Origin: Candidatus Aminicenantota bacterium
Lineage (GTDB): Bacteria > Acidobacteriota > Aminicenantia > Aminicenantales > Aminicenantaceae
Reading direction: 5' to 3'
Assembly: GCA_030627155.1 (NCBI GenBank)
Contig: DAOUSP010000009.1
Span: 1 to 17,575, forward strand
DNA length: 17,575 nucleotides
The notes beneath the pieces were generated by a model. The model made no database searches. It saw only the letters and a program-made list of their open reading frames with translations, and had not been told where the DNA came from. Shown piece by piece: positions 1 through 7,059 of the stretch (the first letter of the stretch is position 1; each line of letters opens with the position of its first letter). The position numbers were made by a program, and so were the translations under genes.

Positions 1-1
1 C

Positions 2-118
2 AGAAAAGAAATAAAAGTCAAATCCATTGATGATGATGCTTGGGGACGCTTTAAGATTTTCAACTTTTCCGCTATTTCTGTGGATAAAGCTGTTGAAAAA
101 CATGCGATTTCTTATTGA
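2..118 (+). CDS. 3' end of an unidentified protein gene (truncated by window edge)
   Basis: The frame is open from the first base of the window and ends at a TGA at 116-118, giving 38 residues ending KAVEKHAISY. The composition (mixed charged and aromatic residues, e.g. DDDAWGRFKIFNF) looks like a genuine protein C-terminus rather than random translation. I do not recognise a family. No terminator is visible directly downstream, and the following 180 bases contain nothing I can support on either strand. Confidence 0.4.
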   Translation, partial: RKEIKVKSIDDDAWGRFKIFNFSAISVDKAVEKHAISY

Positions 119-296
119 ATGAATTGACCTCATTGAATTTCTGACAGCTTGCACAATTTTTGGGAACAGTAAACAGCCGACTGTTGTCAGCAAAAGGGGG
201 TTGATGATGGGAATCAAAAAGGTAGGGGCTCTCTCCAGCCGGGGCACGACCCCCTTCCCACAGACAACCTGGACAGTTAACATTCAAATTCAGAAC
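119..296. other. Non-coding gap with a GC-rich patch
   Basis: No gene is supported here. Around 215-260 there is a patch noticeably richer in G and C than its surroundings, with a short GGGG-CACGA-CCCC hairpin near 241-253. The minus strand is open through this patch but reads as low-complexity Pro/Gly/Ser sequence from a TTG codon without a ribosome binding site. Confidence 0.3.
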
Positions 297-638
297 CTAC
301 CGCATAAAGGTTGCTTCATGCTTGGCTTCTTCAGGCAGATGCCTGGTGGTTATGAAGTGAGTTAAGCCTACCAGGCAAGATAATCCTACAGAGTATCCTA
401 TAAGGGTCCAGGATGATCCCATAAGCCAGGCTATCAGTGGTAAAGGGGCGAAGATTGTCGCACAAGTTAGGATTGTATTGTGAGTTATGAAGAAGGACAC
501 AGCGCTCAGGGTAAGAACCAAGGACATTGGTACAGGCATTAAGGCAAATAGAACCCCCAGGGTGGTAGCTGCTCCTCTGCCTCCCTTTAAGCCGAGAAAT
601 ATTGGCCAGTTGTGTCCGACAACTTGCCATGTTCTCAC
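297..638 (-). pseudogene. plsY: N-terminally truncated plsY relic (glycerol-3-phosphate acyltransferase)
   Basis: The 113-residue frame starts at a GTG and immediately shows PlsY motif 2: GHNWPIFLGLKGGRGAAT at residues 8-25, followed by hydrophobic segments. Intact PlsY proteins are about 190-220 residues and have roughly 85-95 residues before this motif, including the GSGN-x-GATN motif. Here the codon just upstream of the GTG is TGA (641-639), and I see no PlsY-like N-terminal sequence further upstream in any minus-strand frame. The end (HLPEEAKHEATFMR) also lacks the usual C-terminal basic/glutamate motif. No Shine-Dalgarno sequence precedes the GTG. I read this as a decayed, non-functional fragment of an acyl-phosphate-dependent acyltransferase. 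Its surviving motif 2 is closer to the canonical form than that of the complete PlsY-like gene at 16610-17194, so it is probably an older ortholog or separate paralog rather than a recent duplicate. Confidence 0.75.
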
Positions 639-705
639 TCAGAAACATTGACTGTAAATAAAGATAGAGTTAAATTATATACAAACATGATAAAGGAGGC
701 CTGAA

Positions 706-825
706 ATGTTTGATTGGTGTACACCAATAGGATTAGCAGCTTTTATCTCATCCATAGGAGTTGTGCTTTCCGGGATTGGCATTCTGTTCTGGGGAATAAA
801 GCTACTCTGCAAGAAAAAGGAATGA
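706..825 (+). CDS. 39-residue single-pass membrane micropeptide
   Basis: A strong Shine-Dalgarno AAAGGAGG (692-699) lies 6 nt before the ATG. The product has a short polar N-terminus (MFDWCTPIG), a hydrophobic stretch from about residue 8 to 35 long enough for one transmembrane helix, and a basic tail (CKKKE). This layout predicts the C-terminus inside the cell. It contains two cysteines (Cys5 and Cys35). I recognise no family. Similar size and layout occur in type I toxins and in small membrane regulators, but nothing in the neighbourhood assigns a role. It sits between a plsY relic and a stop-interrupted small gene. The ribosome binding site, one of the best in the window, is the main reason for calling it real. 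Confidence 0.5.
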   Translation: MFDWCTPIGLAAFISSIGVVLSGIGILFWGIKLLCKKKE

Positions 826-930
826 GCTGAGCAGAAGCTTCATTCTCAATTTTGCCAAAAAATTAAGTTTATCAGTCTAGGCAATTTGAAAAGGATTAGA
901 ATGCAGGCGTGATTCCTTTAGAAGAAGTAG

Positions 931-1116
931 GTGATGGATATTCAGCAGGAAAAACCAAAGGAGATAAGGATTATTATCCAGGAAGGTCTGGTTGATATTT
1001 TTGTTCCCAAAAAGATGATTTAACATTTCTTGAATGCAAAAAAAGAAATTTTGCAAGCATTAAGGTCTCTAATTGATGCAAAAATTGACGCCACGAAAAA
1101 GAAGGAAGGAAAATAA
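931..1116 (+). pseudogene. Small hypothetical gene interrupted by an in-frame TAA
   Basis: From GTG 931 or ATG 934 the frame reads 29 codons to a TAA at 1021-1023, then continues in the same frame for 30 more codons to TAA 1114-1116. The two halves read as one protein. The first half ends in an amphipathic beta-like stretch (GLVDIFVPKKMI). The second is a helical, charged C-terminus (NAKKEILQALRSLIDAKID followed by a Lys/Glu tail). The whole resembles small conserved proteins of the type 'basic beta segment, then a helix ending RSLIDA-x-I with a Lys/Glu tail'. I cannot name the family. The single stop (TAA, one change from CAA or GAA) suggests recent inactivation. The ribosome binding site is poor. 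Confidence 0.4.
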
Positions 1117-1265
1117 GAAAAATTAAAAGCTAATGTCTTTCCATTCAAAATTCAACCTAATATCCCAGCGCTTATTCTCCTTATAAGTCTATAATCTACA
1201 AGAAGATATATTTTGTAGCTTTATAAAAGAAAAGAATTTATTAAAGAAATATAGCAGAAGAAGGT

Positions 1266-1454
1266 GTGAGTAGATTGTTTTCATTATTTTTATTCGTAAA
1301 AGAGGATTATGAAACAATAATAAACACTCTAAAGAAAGATGCCTTTCCTAAAAAGCTTAAAAAAAAGCAGAAAGAGGATACAGCCATCCTGATGATAGAA
1401 ACCTCTGAGGTATGTCAGAACAGATTCAGCGAAAGACATGCAGAAAAATATTAG
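1266..1454 (+). CDS. Possible small basic protein upstream of parA
   Basis: A 62-residue frame starts at GTG 1266; a TTG at 1275 is better spaced from the GAAGAAGG at 1257-1264. It has a short hydrophobic N-terminus (LFSLFLFV), then a lysine-rich middle (KKLKKKQKED) and a charged tail with one cysteine. It ends 45 bases before the parA start and is on the same strand, so co-transcription is possible. I recognise no family. ParA genes are often followed or preceded by a small DNA-binding partner, but this peptide shows no helix-turn-helix or ribbon-helix-helix that I can see. It could equally be a decayed gene remnant or chance. Confidence 0.25.
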   Translation: MSRLFSLFLFVKEDYETIINTLKKDAFPKKLKKKQKEDTAILMIETSEVCQNRFSERHAEKY

Positions 1455-1499
1455 ATAAATGTTGTGAAAAAAAAGGAATAACCTACTGATTTTAGAAAA

Positions 1500-2255
1500 A
1501 TGAGAATAATAGCCATAATGAATCAAAAGGGTGGCGTGGGGAAGACGACAACAGTATTGAATCTGGGAGCGGCTTTATCAAGACTGGGCAGAAGGGTTTT
1601 GATGATAGATTTGGACCATCAGGCCCACCTGACAATCTCTTCAGGAATAGTATTAGAAAATCTAAGATTTTCTATCTATGATGCTTTAATAGGAAAAATT
1701 CCCATCAAAAGAATTATCGAAGGCGTCTCGTTGGGACTCTCTTTAATACCATCGCATCCAATTTTATCAACACTTGAAATAAAGAAATTAAAGGAATCCG
1801 AGCTTTTATTAAATGAAGCATTCAGGAGCTTTGGAGCTTTATATAATTATACGTTAATAGATTGTCCTCCTTCTCTGGGAATATTGACTATGAATGCTCT
1901 TTGTTTTGCAAGAGAAATATTTATAGTTACCCAGACTGAATATCTGGCTCTGAAATCATTGCCTCCTCTTCTTGAGGCTGTAGATAAGGTGAGGATGAGT
2001 TTAAATCCAGAGATAAAAGTTACAGGAGTCGTTGCCTGTCTATACGATCAAAGGAGAAAAATAGATAGAAGAATAAAGGAAGAAATCAGGAATTATTTTA
2101 AAGAAAAGATGTTTGAGACCGCTATCAGAAAAAATGTATCTTTAGCCGAGAGTCCAACTTTAGGCAAAGATATATTCCAGTATGCTCCCCGCAGTTATGG
2201 AGCTCAGGACTATTTATCTCTAGCAAGAGAGGTGATTAAGATGGAGAAGGCTTGA
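1500..2255 (+). CDS. ParA/Soj-family ATPase (orphan)
   Basis: The 251-residue protein is a deviant-Walker ParA ATPase. The P-loop KGGVGKTTT is at residues 10-18 with the signature lysine at its start. The switch region DLDHQAHLT is at 37-45, the Walker B-like TLIDCPPSLG at 118-127, and the C-terminal IRKNVSLAESPTLGK at 209-223 followed by YAPRSYGAQDYLSLAREV matches Soj/ParA proteins. Such ATPases dimerise on ATP, bind DNA non-specifically and position chromosomes, plasmids or protein cargo. The usual DxDPQ motif reads DLDHQ here (His40 in place of Pro). No parB or parS-like gene follows; the next gene is a radical SAM protein 214 bases on. ATG 1500 is chosen because MRIIAIMNQKGG is the family's standard start, although the upstream ribosome binding site is weak. 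The role could be cargo positioning or a remnant of an integrated replicon. Confidence 0.9.
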   Translation: MRIIAIMNQKGGVGKTTTVLNLGAALSRLGRRVLMIDLDHQAHLTISSGIVLENLRFSIYDALIGKIPIKRIIEGVSLGLSLIPSHPILSTLEIKKLKESELLLNEAFRSFGALYNYTLIDCPPSLGILTMNALCFAREIFIVTQTEYLALKSLPPLLEAVDKVRMSLNPEIKVTGVVACLYDQRRKIDRRIKEEIRNYFKEKMFETAIRKNVSLAESPTLGKDIFQYAPRSYGAQDYLSLAREVIKMEKA

Positions 2256-2268
2256 ATATGAATTTAAG

Positions 2269-2403
2269 ATGTATCCTCTCTGTCTAATAAATTTGACAAA
2301 GCTCATAAAAAAGTTCAATCCTGATTTTTCCTACTTTACAATTCTTCAGCATATGAAGAAAGGCTGGAAAAAATTAAAGGGAATTGAGGCAAATGTTTTT
2401 TAA
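2269..2403 (+). CDS. Possible 44-residue protein between parA and the radical SAM gene
   Basis: The frame runs from ATG 2269 to TAA 2401-2403. The product is Lys/Phe/Leu-rich (TKLIKKFNPDFSYFTILQ in the middle, then HMKKGWKKLKGIEANVF) and reads more like protein than chance. The same frame stays open upstream into the end of parA, and there is no convincing Shine-Dalgarno. It may be a remnant of a longer gene. I recognise no family. Confidence 0.2.
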   Translation: MYPLCLINLTKLIKKFNPDFSYFTILQHMKKGWKKLKGIEANVF

Positions 2404-2469
2404 TACCGTAAGCATATCAGATTTCGTTAAATCAAGCCTTCGAACTAAATAATATAAAATATTGCAATT

Positions 2470-3330
2470 ATGATGAAAGCATATCAACGCTTCCTGACAC
2501 CAGAATCTAAGCCCTTTAACCCCTTAGAGCTTGCAAGAGAAACCGAAAAGATAGTGACCAGGAGCGGGAGGGGAGGATTAGAAAGGAAGTATGTCGGCAT
2601 TTATTCAGCTCCTGTATATCGAGGAATAGCAACAGGATATGCTGCAGGTTGTTGTTTACGCTGTATCTATTGTTGGAGTAATTGGTCAAGAGATTTTCCT
2701 GAAAAGTTTGGAGAATTTTACTCTCCTAAAGAGGTTGCTCAAGAACTTTTCAAAGCAGCTGAAGAAGGAATAACATCTCCACGCTGGGAACGTTTTAGGA
2801 ACCTTAGGATTGAAAAACTTCGCTTATCAGGATGCGAATCAACAATTGGGAAAGAGCATTTATTATCAGTTTTAAAATATGTAAGAGATTCCAGATACCC
2901 ACTTTTTATCTTAGAGACGAATGGTGTAGTATTTGGCGATGATAGATATTATGTGAAACAATTAAAAGAATTTAAAGAAAAACTTTATGTCAGGGTTTCA
3001 TTTAAGGCTTCTTTACCAAAAGGATTTACACAAAGAACTGGAGCTATTGGGGAATATTATGAACTTCCTTTCAAAGCTTTGGAATATCTTTTGGATGAAG
3101 GGATCTATGCGAAAGCTGCAGCAATGACTGATCCTAAGATTATGCCAGAAGAGGAAAGGAAAATTTTAATAGAAAAATTGAATGAAATAGACCCAAAGGC
3201 AAACTATTCTTCCACTCTTGAGGAAGAGCAAATCGATATGTATGATACTACATTCCAAAGATTGAAGGCATTTACTGATTCAGAATTTGCAAGCAAACTT
3301 GAGAGAAGAATTGAAGAGGAACTTAAATAA
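2470..3330 (+). CDS. Radical SAM domain protein
   Basis: The 286-residue protein carries a CxxxCxxC [4Fe-4S] motif at Cys61, Cys65 and Cys68 (GCCLRCIYCW), followed by an aromatic and WSNW. Further radical SAM landmarks are LRLSGCESTIGKEHLL at 117-132, in the place of the GGE/SAM-binding strand, and the strand FILETNG at 146-152. These support a core TIM-type barrel over about residues 45-230. The C-terminus is helical and charged with no extra cysteine cluster, so no SPASM or twitch domain is present. It most resembles the short radical SAM proteins related to pyruvate formate-lyase activating enzyme or QueE-like activases. The substrate cannot be inferred: no glycyl radical enzyme or peptide precursor is adjacent. 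Tandem ATGs at 2470 and 2473 are possible starts; neither has a strong ribosome binding site. Confidence 0.85.
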   Translation: MMKAYQRFLTPESKPFNPLELARETEKIVTRSGRGGLERKYVGIYSAPVYRGIATGYAAGCCLRCIYCWSNWSRDFPEKFGEFYSPKEVAQELFKAAEEGITSPRWERFRNLRIEKLRLSGCESTIGKEHLLSVLKYVRDSRYPLFILETNGVVFGDDRYYVKQLKEFKEKLYVRVSFKASLPKGFTQRTGAIGEYYELPFKALEYLLDEGIYAKAAAMTDPKIMPEEERKILIEKLNEIDPKANYSSTLEEEQIDMYDTTFQRLKAFTDSEFASKLERRIEEELK

Positions 3331-3665
3331 AGGGCTTTGTCCCAAAGTCTTTGTATAATTTAAATCTAAAAACGAAATTAGAATTTGTCTCTTTTCCTTG
3401 GGTAGATTATCCCAATGGTCATATAAATATTAAATCTGAAATGAGTTCGCAAGATAAAATATACCTTTCTCTTTTGAAGCGTTATTATTTCTTTTAATCA
3501 ACCAATCGGCTACAGGCTAAATATGCGAATCGAAAAGAGAGGCAAAATTGCCTGGCTTTTGAATTAGAATTAAAATTCAACAGATTCACCATTATTTTAA
3601 TAGTTCTTAACCACTTATTAAAAAATCTATTTAATCTAAAGATTACGCTGCTAAACAACTCTTTA
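3331..3665. other. Intergenic region with an uncertain open frame
   Basis: There is no confident gene in this stretch of more than 300 bases. One plus-strand frame (TTG 3351 to TAA 3495-3497, 48 residues) reads like protein (LEFVSFPWVDYPNGHINIK, then SSQDKIYLSLLKRYYFF) but has no ribosome binding site and no recognisable family; it could be a gene remnant. A short AGGCAA-AA-TTGCCT inverted repeat at 3540-3553 has too small a loop and no T-tract to be a convincing terminator. The last bases run into the tRNA promoter. Confidence 0.3.
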
Positions 3666-3694
3666 TTGACCGAGAATAATAAAAATGATAAAAA
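3666..3694 (+). promoter_or_regulatory. Sigma-70-type promoter for tRNA-Leu
   Basis: TTGACC (3666-3671) and TAAAAA (3689-3694) are separated by 17 nt. Initiation about 7 nt after the -10 box would fall around 3701, giving a 5' leader of only a few bases before the mature tRNA at 3704. Placement and spacing make this the most convincing promoter in the window. Confidence 0.6.
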
Positions 3695-3703
3695 AGGATG
3701 GAG

Positions 3704-3790
3704 TGCCGGAGTGGCGAAATTGGCAGACGCGCTGGACTCAAAATCCAGTTCTGGGCAACCAGAGTGTGGGTTCGACTCCCACCTCCGGCA
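3704..3790 (+). tRNA. tRNA-Leu (anticodon CAA)
   Basis: This is an 87-nt class II tRNA. The acceptor stem TGCCGGA (3704-3710) pairs with TCCGGCA (3784-3790). The anticodon stem CTGGA/TCCAG encloses the loop CTCAAAA, with anticodon CAA at 3739-3741 reading UUG. There is a long variable arm (TCTGG-GCAA-CCAGA) and the T arm GTGGG-TTCGACT-CCCAC. The long variable arm plus CAA identify leucine. The 3' CCA is not encoded, so it must be added by a nucleotidyltransferase. No duplicated 3' tRNA end is visible elsewhere in the window, so there is no sign of an attachment site pair here. Confidence 0.97.
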
Positions 3791-3960
3791 TTAGTTTTTT
3801 GCAGGTATTTCTGCTTTCTCCCTGTTGTTTTCAGGTCATGTCCCGATATTTGACTCGGGTACTCATTTTTGCGATGAAACCCACATCATAAACTTCGTAA
3901 ATTCCCCTGCTCATAGTGAATTCTACACTTATGTGCAACGGACAAACAGACTTAAATTAA
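3791..3960. other. Short intergenic spacer between tRNA-Leu and the receptor terminator
   Basis: I see no gene. A 5-bp CCCGA/TCGGG inverted repeat around 3842-3858 lies well before a short T run; it is at best a weak terminator for the tRNA transcript. Confidence 0.3.
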
Positions 3961-3993
3961 GAAAAAAAAAGAGGGGGGATAGAATCCCCCCCT
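3961..3993 (-). terminator. Rho-independent terminator of the TonB-dependent receptor gene
   Basis: Read on the minus strand, GGGGGGAT pairs with ATCCCCCC (3991-3984 with 3980-3973) around a 3-nt loop and is followed by a T-tract (the A run at 3962-3970). It lies about 30 nt after the receptor stop codon at 4025. The very stable stem and long T-tract make this a textbook intrinsic terminator; the tRNA lies on the other strand beyond it. Confidence 0.9.
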
Positions 3994-4024
3994 TCTAACT
4001 CTCTACATGTGCTTTAGCTTTAAA

Positions 4025-6778
4025 TTAGAACTCGAAGTCGAATCCTATTCTCCAGGTTCTTGGGCGGACAAGACCCCGCGCAAATCCAAAAGGATCACGC
4101 CCAGGTTCAATTCTCGTCTCTACATTGTCGACTGTGGATGAGTTCAGGACATTGAACATGTCCATTATAACTCCAACTCTCGTTCTATCTCCAAATGTGA
4201 AGAATTTTTCCAGCCGAAGATCAAAGTTACTTATTGCAGGGTATCGGAAAGAACCTTTCTCTTCTCCATAGATACGTAGTCGTCCTGAATAAATCCCTAC
4301 TGAATCGGGGTCAATCTCTTCAGGGATTCTTATATTATGATTATATGTAGGTCCGCTCGTGTAGCTGAAGTAAGCACCTAAAGTAATCTTGAAAGGCAAA
4401 ACATATGAACCCATGAGTTTTAAAATGTGGGGGTGGTCACGACCGAGTGTGCCTTCCGCATTGTATGCCCAGTTTGGATTCAAAAAGAGAACGGATGAGC
4501 CCAGACTGGATGTTCTGCCCTCCTCGTATTCTCCCCATGCATTATCATCAGATCCCCATGCTCTGCTGTATGTGTAGGACGCATGGAACTGCCATCTGTT
4601 AGAGAATCTTTTGCGAAAGGTAAACTCTATTCCTCTGTAGTTTCGTGTCGGTGTGAACGGGACAATATCGGGAAAGGCAGCATCTATATCTTTTCCCTGG
4701 TCTTTATAGGGGTTAGTGACATATTTTTCGTTTTCTCCAGGGTTTAATCGCTTCCAAATGTTGTATGTTCCAACACCATAAGGATCTGTCCAGGTACAAG
4801 GTTCCCACTCTCCGGTGAGATTGACATTGCTTATGAAATCCTTGTGTGTCCGGTAAACAACGTTGACCCCAGCGGACATATCTCTTCCGAGTTCTCTCTC
4901 TATGCCAATGACAAAATTGTGCAAGTATGGAAATCTCAAATCAGGGTCTATCTTGTATGCGACATCCCACGATTCTTCAAAAAGCAGATCGTAGTCTTCA
5001 CCATTCCACTCATACTCTGCATATTCCCCTTTCTCTGACCAGTGGCCAAACCACATTCCCATAACACCATGGTAATATTTTCCATAGTGTAACTTTAAAG
5101 CAGTGCTGTGGTCTCCAAAAAGATCGATCGTGACGCCCAACCGTGGAGCAATACCCATTTTTGGCTTGAATATTGTGCCATCTTTCGGGGTAGAACCTCT
5201 CCAAATGTTAAATCTGACTCCTGGATTGATGGTGATTCTATCAGAGATGCTCCATTGATCCTGTGCAAAAAGGGATATTCTTTTGGTTGTTGGTTCAATT
5301 TCGTAAGGTGAGTATGTAACCATCAGATTGGGTTCACCGAAATAGTCAAGATACGCTCTACCTCCTGGATATCCTCGATAGTTTCTCATGTAAGAATTCT
5401 CATATTCTCCACCGAACTTGAAATCATGCGTTCCAAAAAATTCTTCTGCGTGATGGCTCACTGCAGCATTCAGCTGAGTCCGATTACGAGGTACCTCCCA
5501 GATTTCCCAGAAATTTCCCGATAATACTTCTGTTCCTTCATCGAAATGCCATGGAGTATCGTAATCAATATCCATTTTCCCATCTTGCCTATAACCACCA
5601 ATCTTCAATTCCATGAATGTGGTGTCCGAGAAAACATGCAGGTAGTTTGTGTTAAAGAAATACTGCCAGCCAGTTTCTTTACCTACAGCGTCAGGCATTG
5701 TATAAGGACCAGCCTCAATATTCTCGTCGCGGCGCAGGGAATGATCAAAAGTACCAAAAATCCTGTCATTAGGACCAATCTGCCAGGTGATTTTACCTAA
5801 TAATCTGGAACGCCAACCATATTCTACCTCACCTTCGTAATCTTCGATGTCATCTTCATATTTCACGTACTTGGCGCTCATGTACCACCAGAGTTTATCC
5901 TTAATGAAGGGACCTCCTAAATTGAAATGGAAATCATACTCAGACGACCATGATCTGTCATGCAAGTATAGCTCACCTTCTTCATCACGATAGTCTTCCC
6001 AGTTTGAGCTGTGGAAGCCAGGTAACTGGAACCAGAAAGTCCCCAGACCCTGGATGTTGTTCCCTCCACTCTTAGTAATTGACGAAACAACGATTCCACT
6101 GAATCCTCCGTATTCGGCATTGGTTCCCTGTCCCATCATCTTCATCTCTTCGACCGAATCGTAGTCCATGTTTACTTCGGGTTCACCGGCTTCCGGGCTG
6201 TTCGTCTTAACACCATCGATCAAAAAGTTGCTCGACAAACTTTCTGAAGAACCGTAGGGAACAGCATAACGTTCACCGCTTGAACTGGGAGCGAACTTCA
6301 TCTGAGCACGAATTGATCTGCTAGAGGGAAGTTGTGTAAGAAATTCTTTTTCCATAGTGGCTGTGCCCAATTGAGAATCCTTAACATCGATGAGAGGAGC
6401 TTTTCCTATAACATCAACGCTTTCTTCGAGGGAGCCCACAGTGAGAGTAAAAGTGATTGTTAATGTCTGTTGTACAGATAGGCGAAGATCAACAATTCTT
6501 TGGGGGGTAAATCCCTGGAGTTTTGCTTCGGCTACGTATCTTCCAATAGGAAGAGCAGGAAATCTAAACTTTCCATAGGAATCTGTGATTGTGCTCTTAC
6601 TACCTCCGATGAGTGAAGGAGACGAAATAGTTACTTCAACACCTGGAAGATGTTCTCCTTCAGGAGTCTGTACAGTTCCTTGAATCGCCCCACTTTCTTT
6701 GGACTGCGAGAACATCAGCGAACAAAGTAAAGCCAACATGCAGAATGAGACTAAAGACAATTTTCCTAATCTTTTCAT
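4025..6778 (-). CDS. Oar-like TonB-dependent outer-membrane receptor with carboxypeptidase-regulatory-like domain
   Basis: This 917-residue exported protein has a signal peptide at residues 1-25 (MKRLGK, hydrophobic core, cleavage near MFSQS). A carboxypeptidase-regulatory-like beta-sandwich spans about 30-115 (GAIQGTVQTPEGEHLPGVEV, then DSYGKFRFPALPIGRY). A plug domain spans about 128-240, with the family-typical NFLIDGVKTN at 185-194 and AEYGGFSGIVVSSITKSGG at 221-239. The rest is a long outer-membrane beta-barrel rich in aromatic, alternating strands, ending RIGFDFEF with the terminal Phe used for barrel assembly. Receptors of this architecture import large or scarce nutrients using TonB energy; the substrate is not deducible. 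No TonB/ExbBD or SusD gene is in the window. ATG 6778 is preceded by AAGGAGG (6789-6783) at a short 4-nt spacing. A strong terminator follows. Two other exported genes lie upstream on the same strand. Confidence 0.93.
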   Translation of the reverse strand: MKRLGKLSLVSFCMLALLCSLMFSQSKESGAIQGTVQTPEGEHLPGVEVTISSPSLIGGSKSTITDSYGKFRFPALPIGRYVAEAKLQGFTPQRIVDLRLSVQQTLTITFTLTVGSLEESVDVIGKAPLIDVKDSQLGTATMEKEFLTQLPSSRSIRAQMKFAPSSSGERYAVPYGSSESLSSNFLIDGVKTNSPEAGEPEVNMDYDSVEEMKMMGQGTNAEYGGFSGIVVSSITKSGGNNIQGLGTFWFQLPGFHSSNWEDYRDEEGELYLHDRSWSSEYDFHFNLGGPFIKDKLWWYMSAKYVKYEDDIEDYEGEVEYGWRSRLLGKITWQIGPNDRIFGTFDHSLRRDENIEAGPYTMPDAVGKETGWQYFFNTNYLHVFSDTTFMELKIGGYRQDGKMDIDYDTPWHFDEGTEVLSGNFWEIWEVPRNRTQLNAAVSHHAEEFFGTHDFKFGGEYENSYMRNYRGYPGGRAYLDYFGEPNLMVTYSPYEIEPTTKRISLFAQDQWSISDRITINPGVRFNIWRGSTPKDGTIFKPKMGIAPRLGVTIDLFGDHSTALKLHYGKYYHGVMGMWFGHWSEKGEYAEYEWNGEDYDLLFEESWDVAYKIDPDLRFPYLHNFVIGIERELGRDMSAGVNVVYRTHKDFISNVNLTGEWEPCTWTDPYGVGTYNIWKRLNPGENEKYVTNPYKDQGKDIDAAFPDIVPFTPTRNYRGIEFTFRKRFSNRWQFHASYTYSRAWGSDDNAWGEYEEGRTSSLGSSVLFLNPNWAYNAEGTLGRDHPHILKLMGSYVLPFKITLGAYFSYTSGPTYNHNIRIPEEIDPDSVGIYSGRLRIYGEEKGSFRYPAISNFDLRLEKFFTFGDRTRVGVIMDMFNVLNSSTVDNVETRIEPGRDPFGFARGLVRPRTWRIGFDFEF

Positions 6779-6923
6779 TTTACCTCCTTAGTTAGATTAT
6801 ATGTTTTTTTGAATATATATAGACCCCTTCTCCCACCTACTAAATGAAATATATATATGTTGACAAATCCCCTTAACAAACGAAAAAAATTTTTTTCAGC
6901 GAATTTCTTCATAAACTATAATA

Positions 6924-6952
6924 AAATTAGAAAATATAAAGGAAAAAGTCAA
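6924..6952 (-). promoter_or_regulatory. Candidate promoter for the TonB-dependent receptor gene
   Basis: On the minus strand TTGACT (6952-6947) is followed after 17 nt by TAATTT (6929-6924), leaving an untranslated leader of roughly 140 nt. A second, weaker pair, TTGTTA (6879-6874) and TATATA (6857-6852) with 16 nt between, lies closer to the gene. A 16-bp palindrome GAAAAAAATTTTTTTC (6882-6897) sits between them and could bend DNA. Nothing identifies a regulator. Confidence 0.4.
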
Positions 6953-6978
6953 GGGATTTTATAAATAAGTTATAAAAT

Positions 6979-7059
6979 TTATCTTTTGCTCATTATCTCG
7001 GCTATCGAAACTTCTTCTTCGGTTACTGTTAACTGTTTAATTTTCCCTGGAAGAATGGG
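6979..7059 (-). other. Open, protein-like frame directly after the TPR gene's TGA
   Basis: After the TGA at 7062-7060 the same frame continues for 26 sense codons (PILPGKIKQL, then TVTEEEVSIAEIMSKR) to a TAA at 6981-6979. The segment reads like a protein C-terminus rather than spacer. It may be the tail of a gene whose 5' part has been lost, or a former extension of the TPR protein cut by a nonsense mutation. No ribosome binding site lets it be translated alone. Confidence 0.3.

Noticed and set aside
72..287. Minus-strand open frame with CPGC and CASC motifs
   Set aside because: It starts at TTG without a ribosome binding site, overlaps the plus-strand gene tail, and its Pro/Gly/Ser composition follows from a GC-rich patch; the cysteine spacing (about 40 residues apart) does not match a zinc ribbon I know.
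331..648. Alternative minus-strand frame over the plsY relic
   Set aside because: It overlaps the PlsY-like frame, shows no membrane pattern or motif, and is a shadow of it.
3540..3553. AGGCAA-AA-TTGCCT inverted repeat as a terminator
   Set aside because: The 2-nt loop and absence of a following T-tract make it unlikely to terminate transcription.
3842..3858. CCCGA/TCGGG hairpin as the tRNA terminator
   Set aside because: The stem is only 5 bp with an 8-nt loop, and the T run is several bases too far away.
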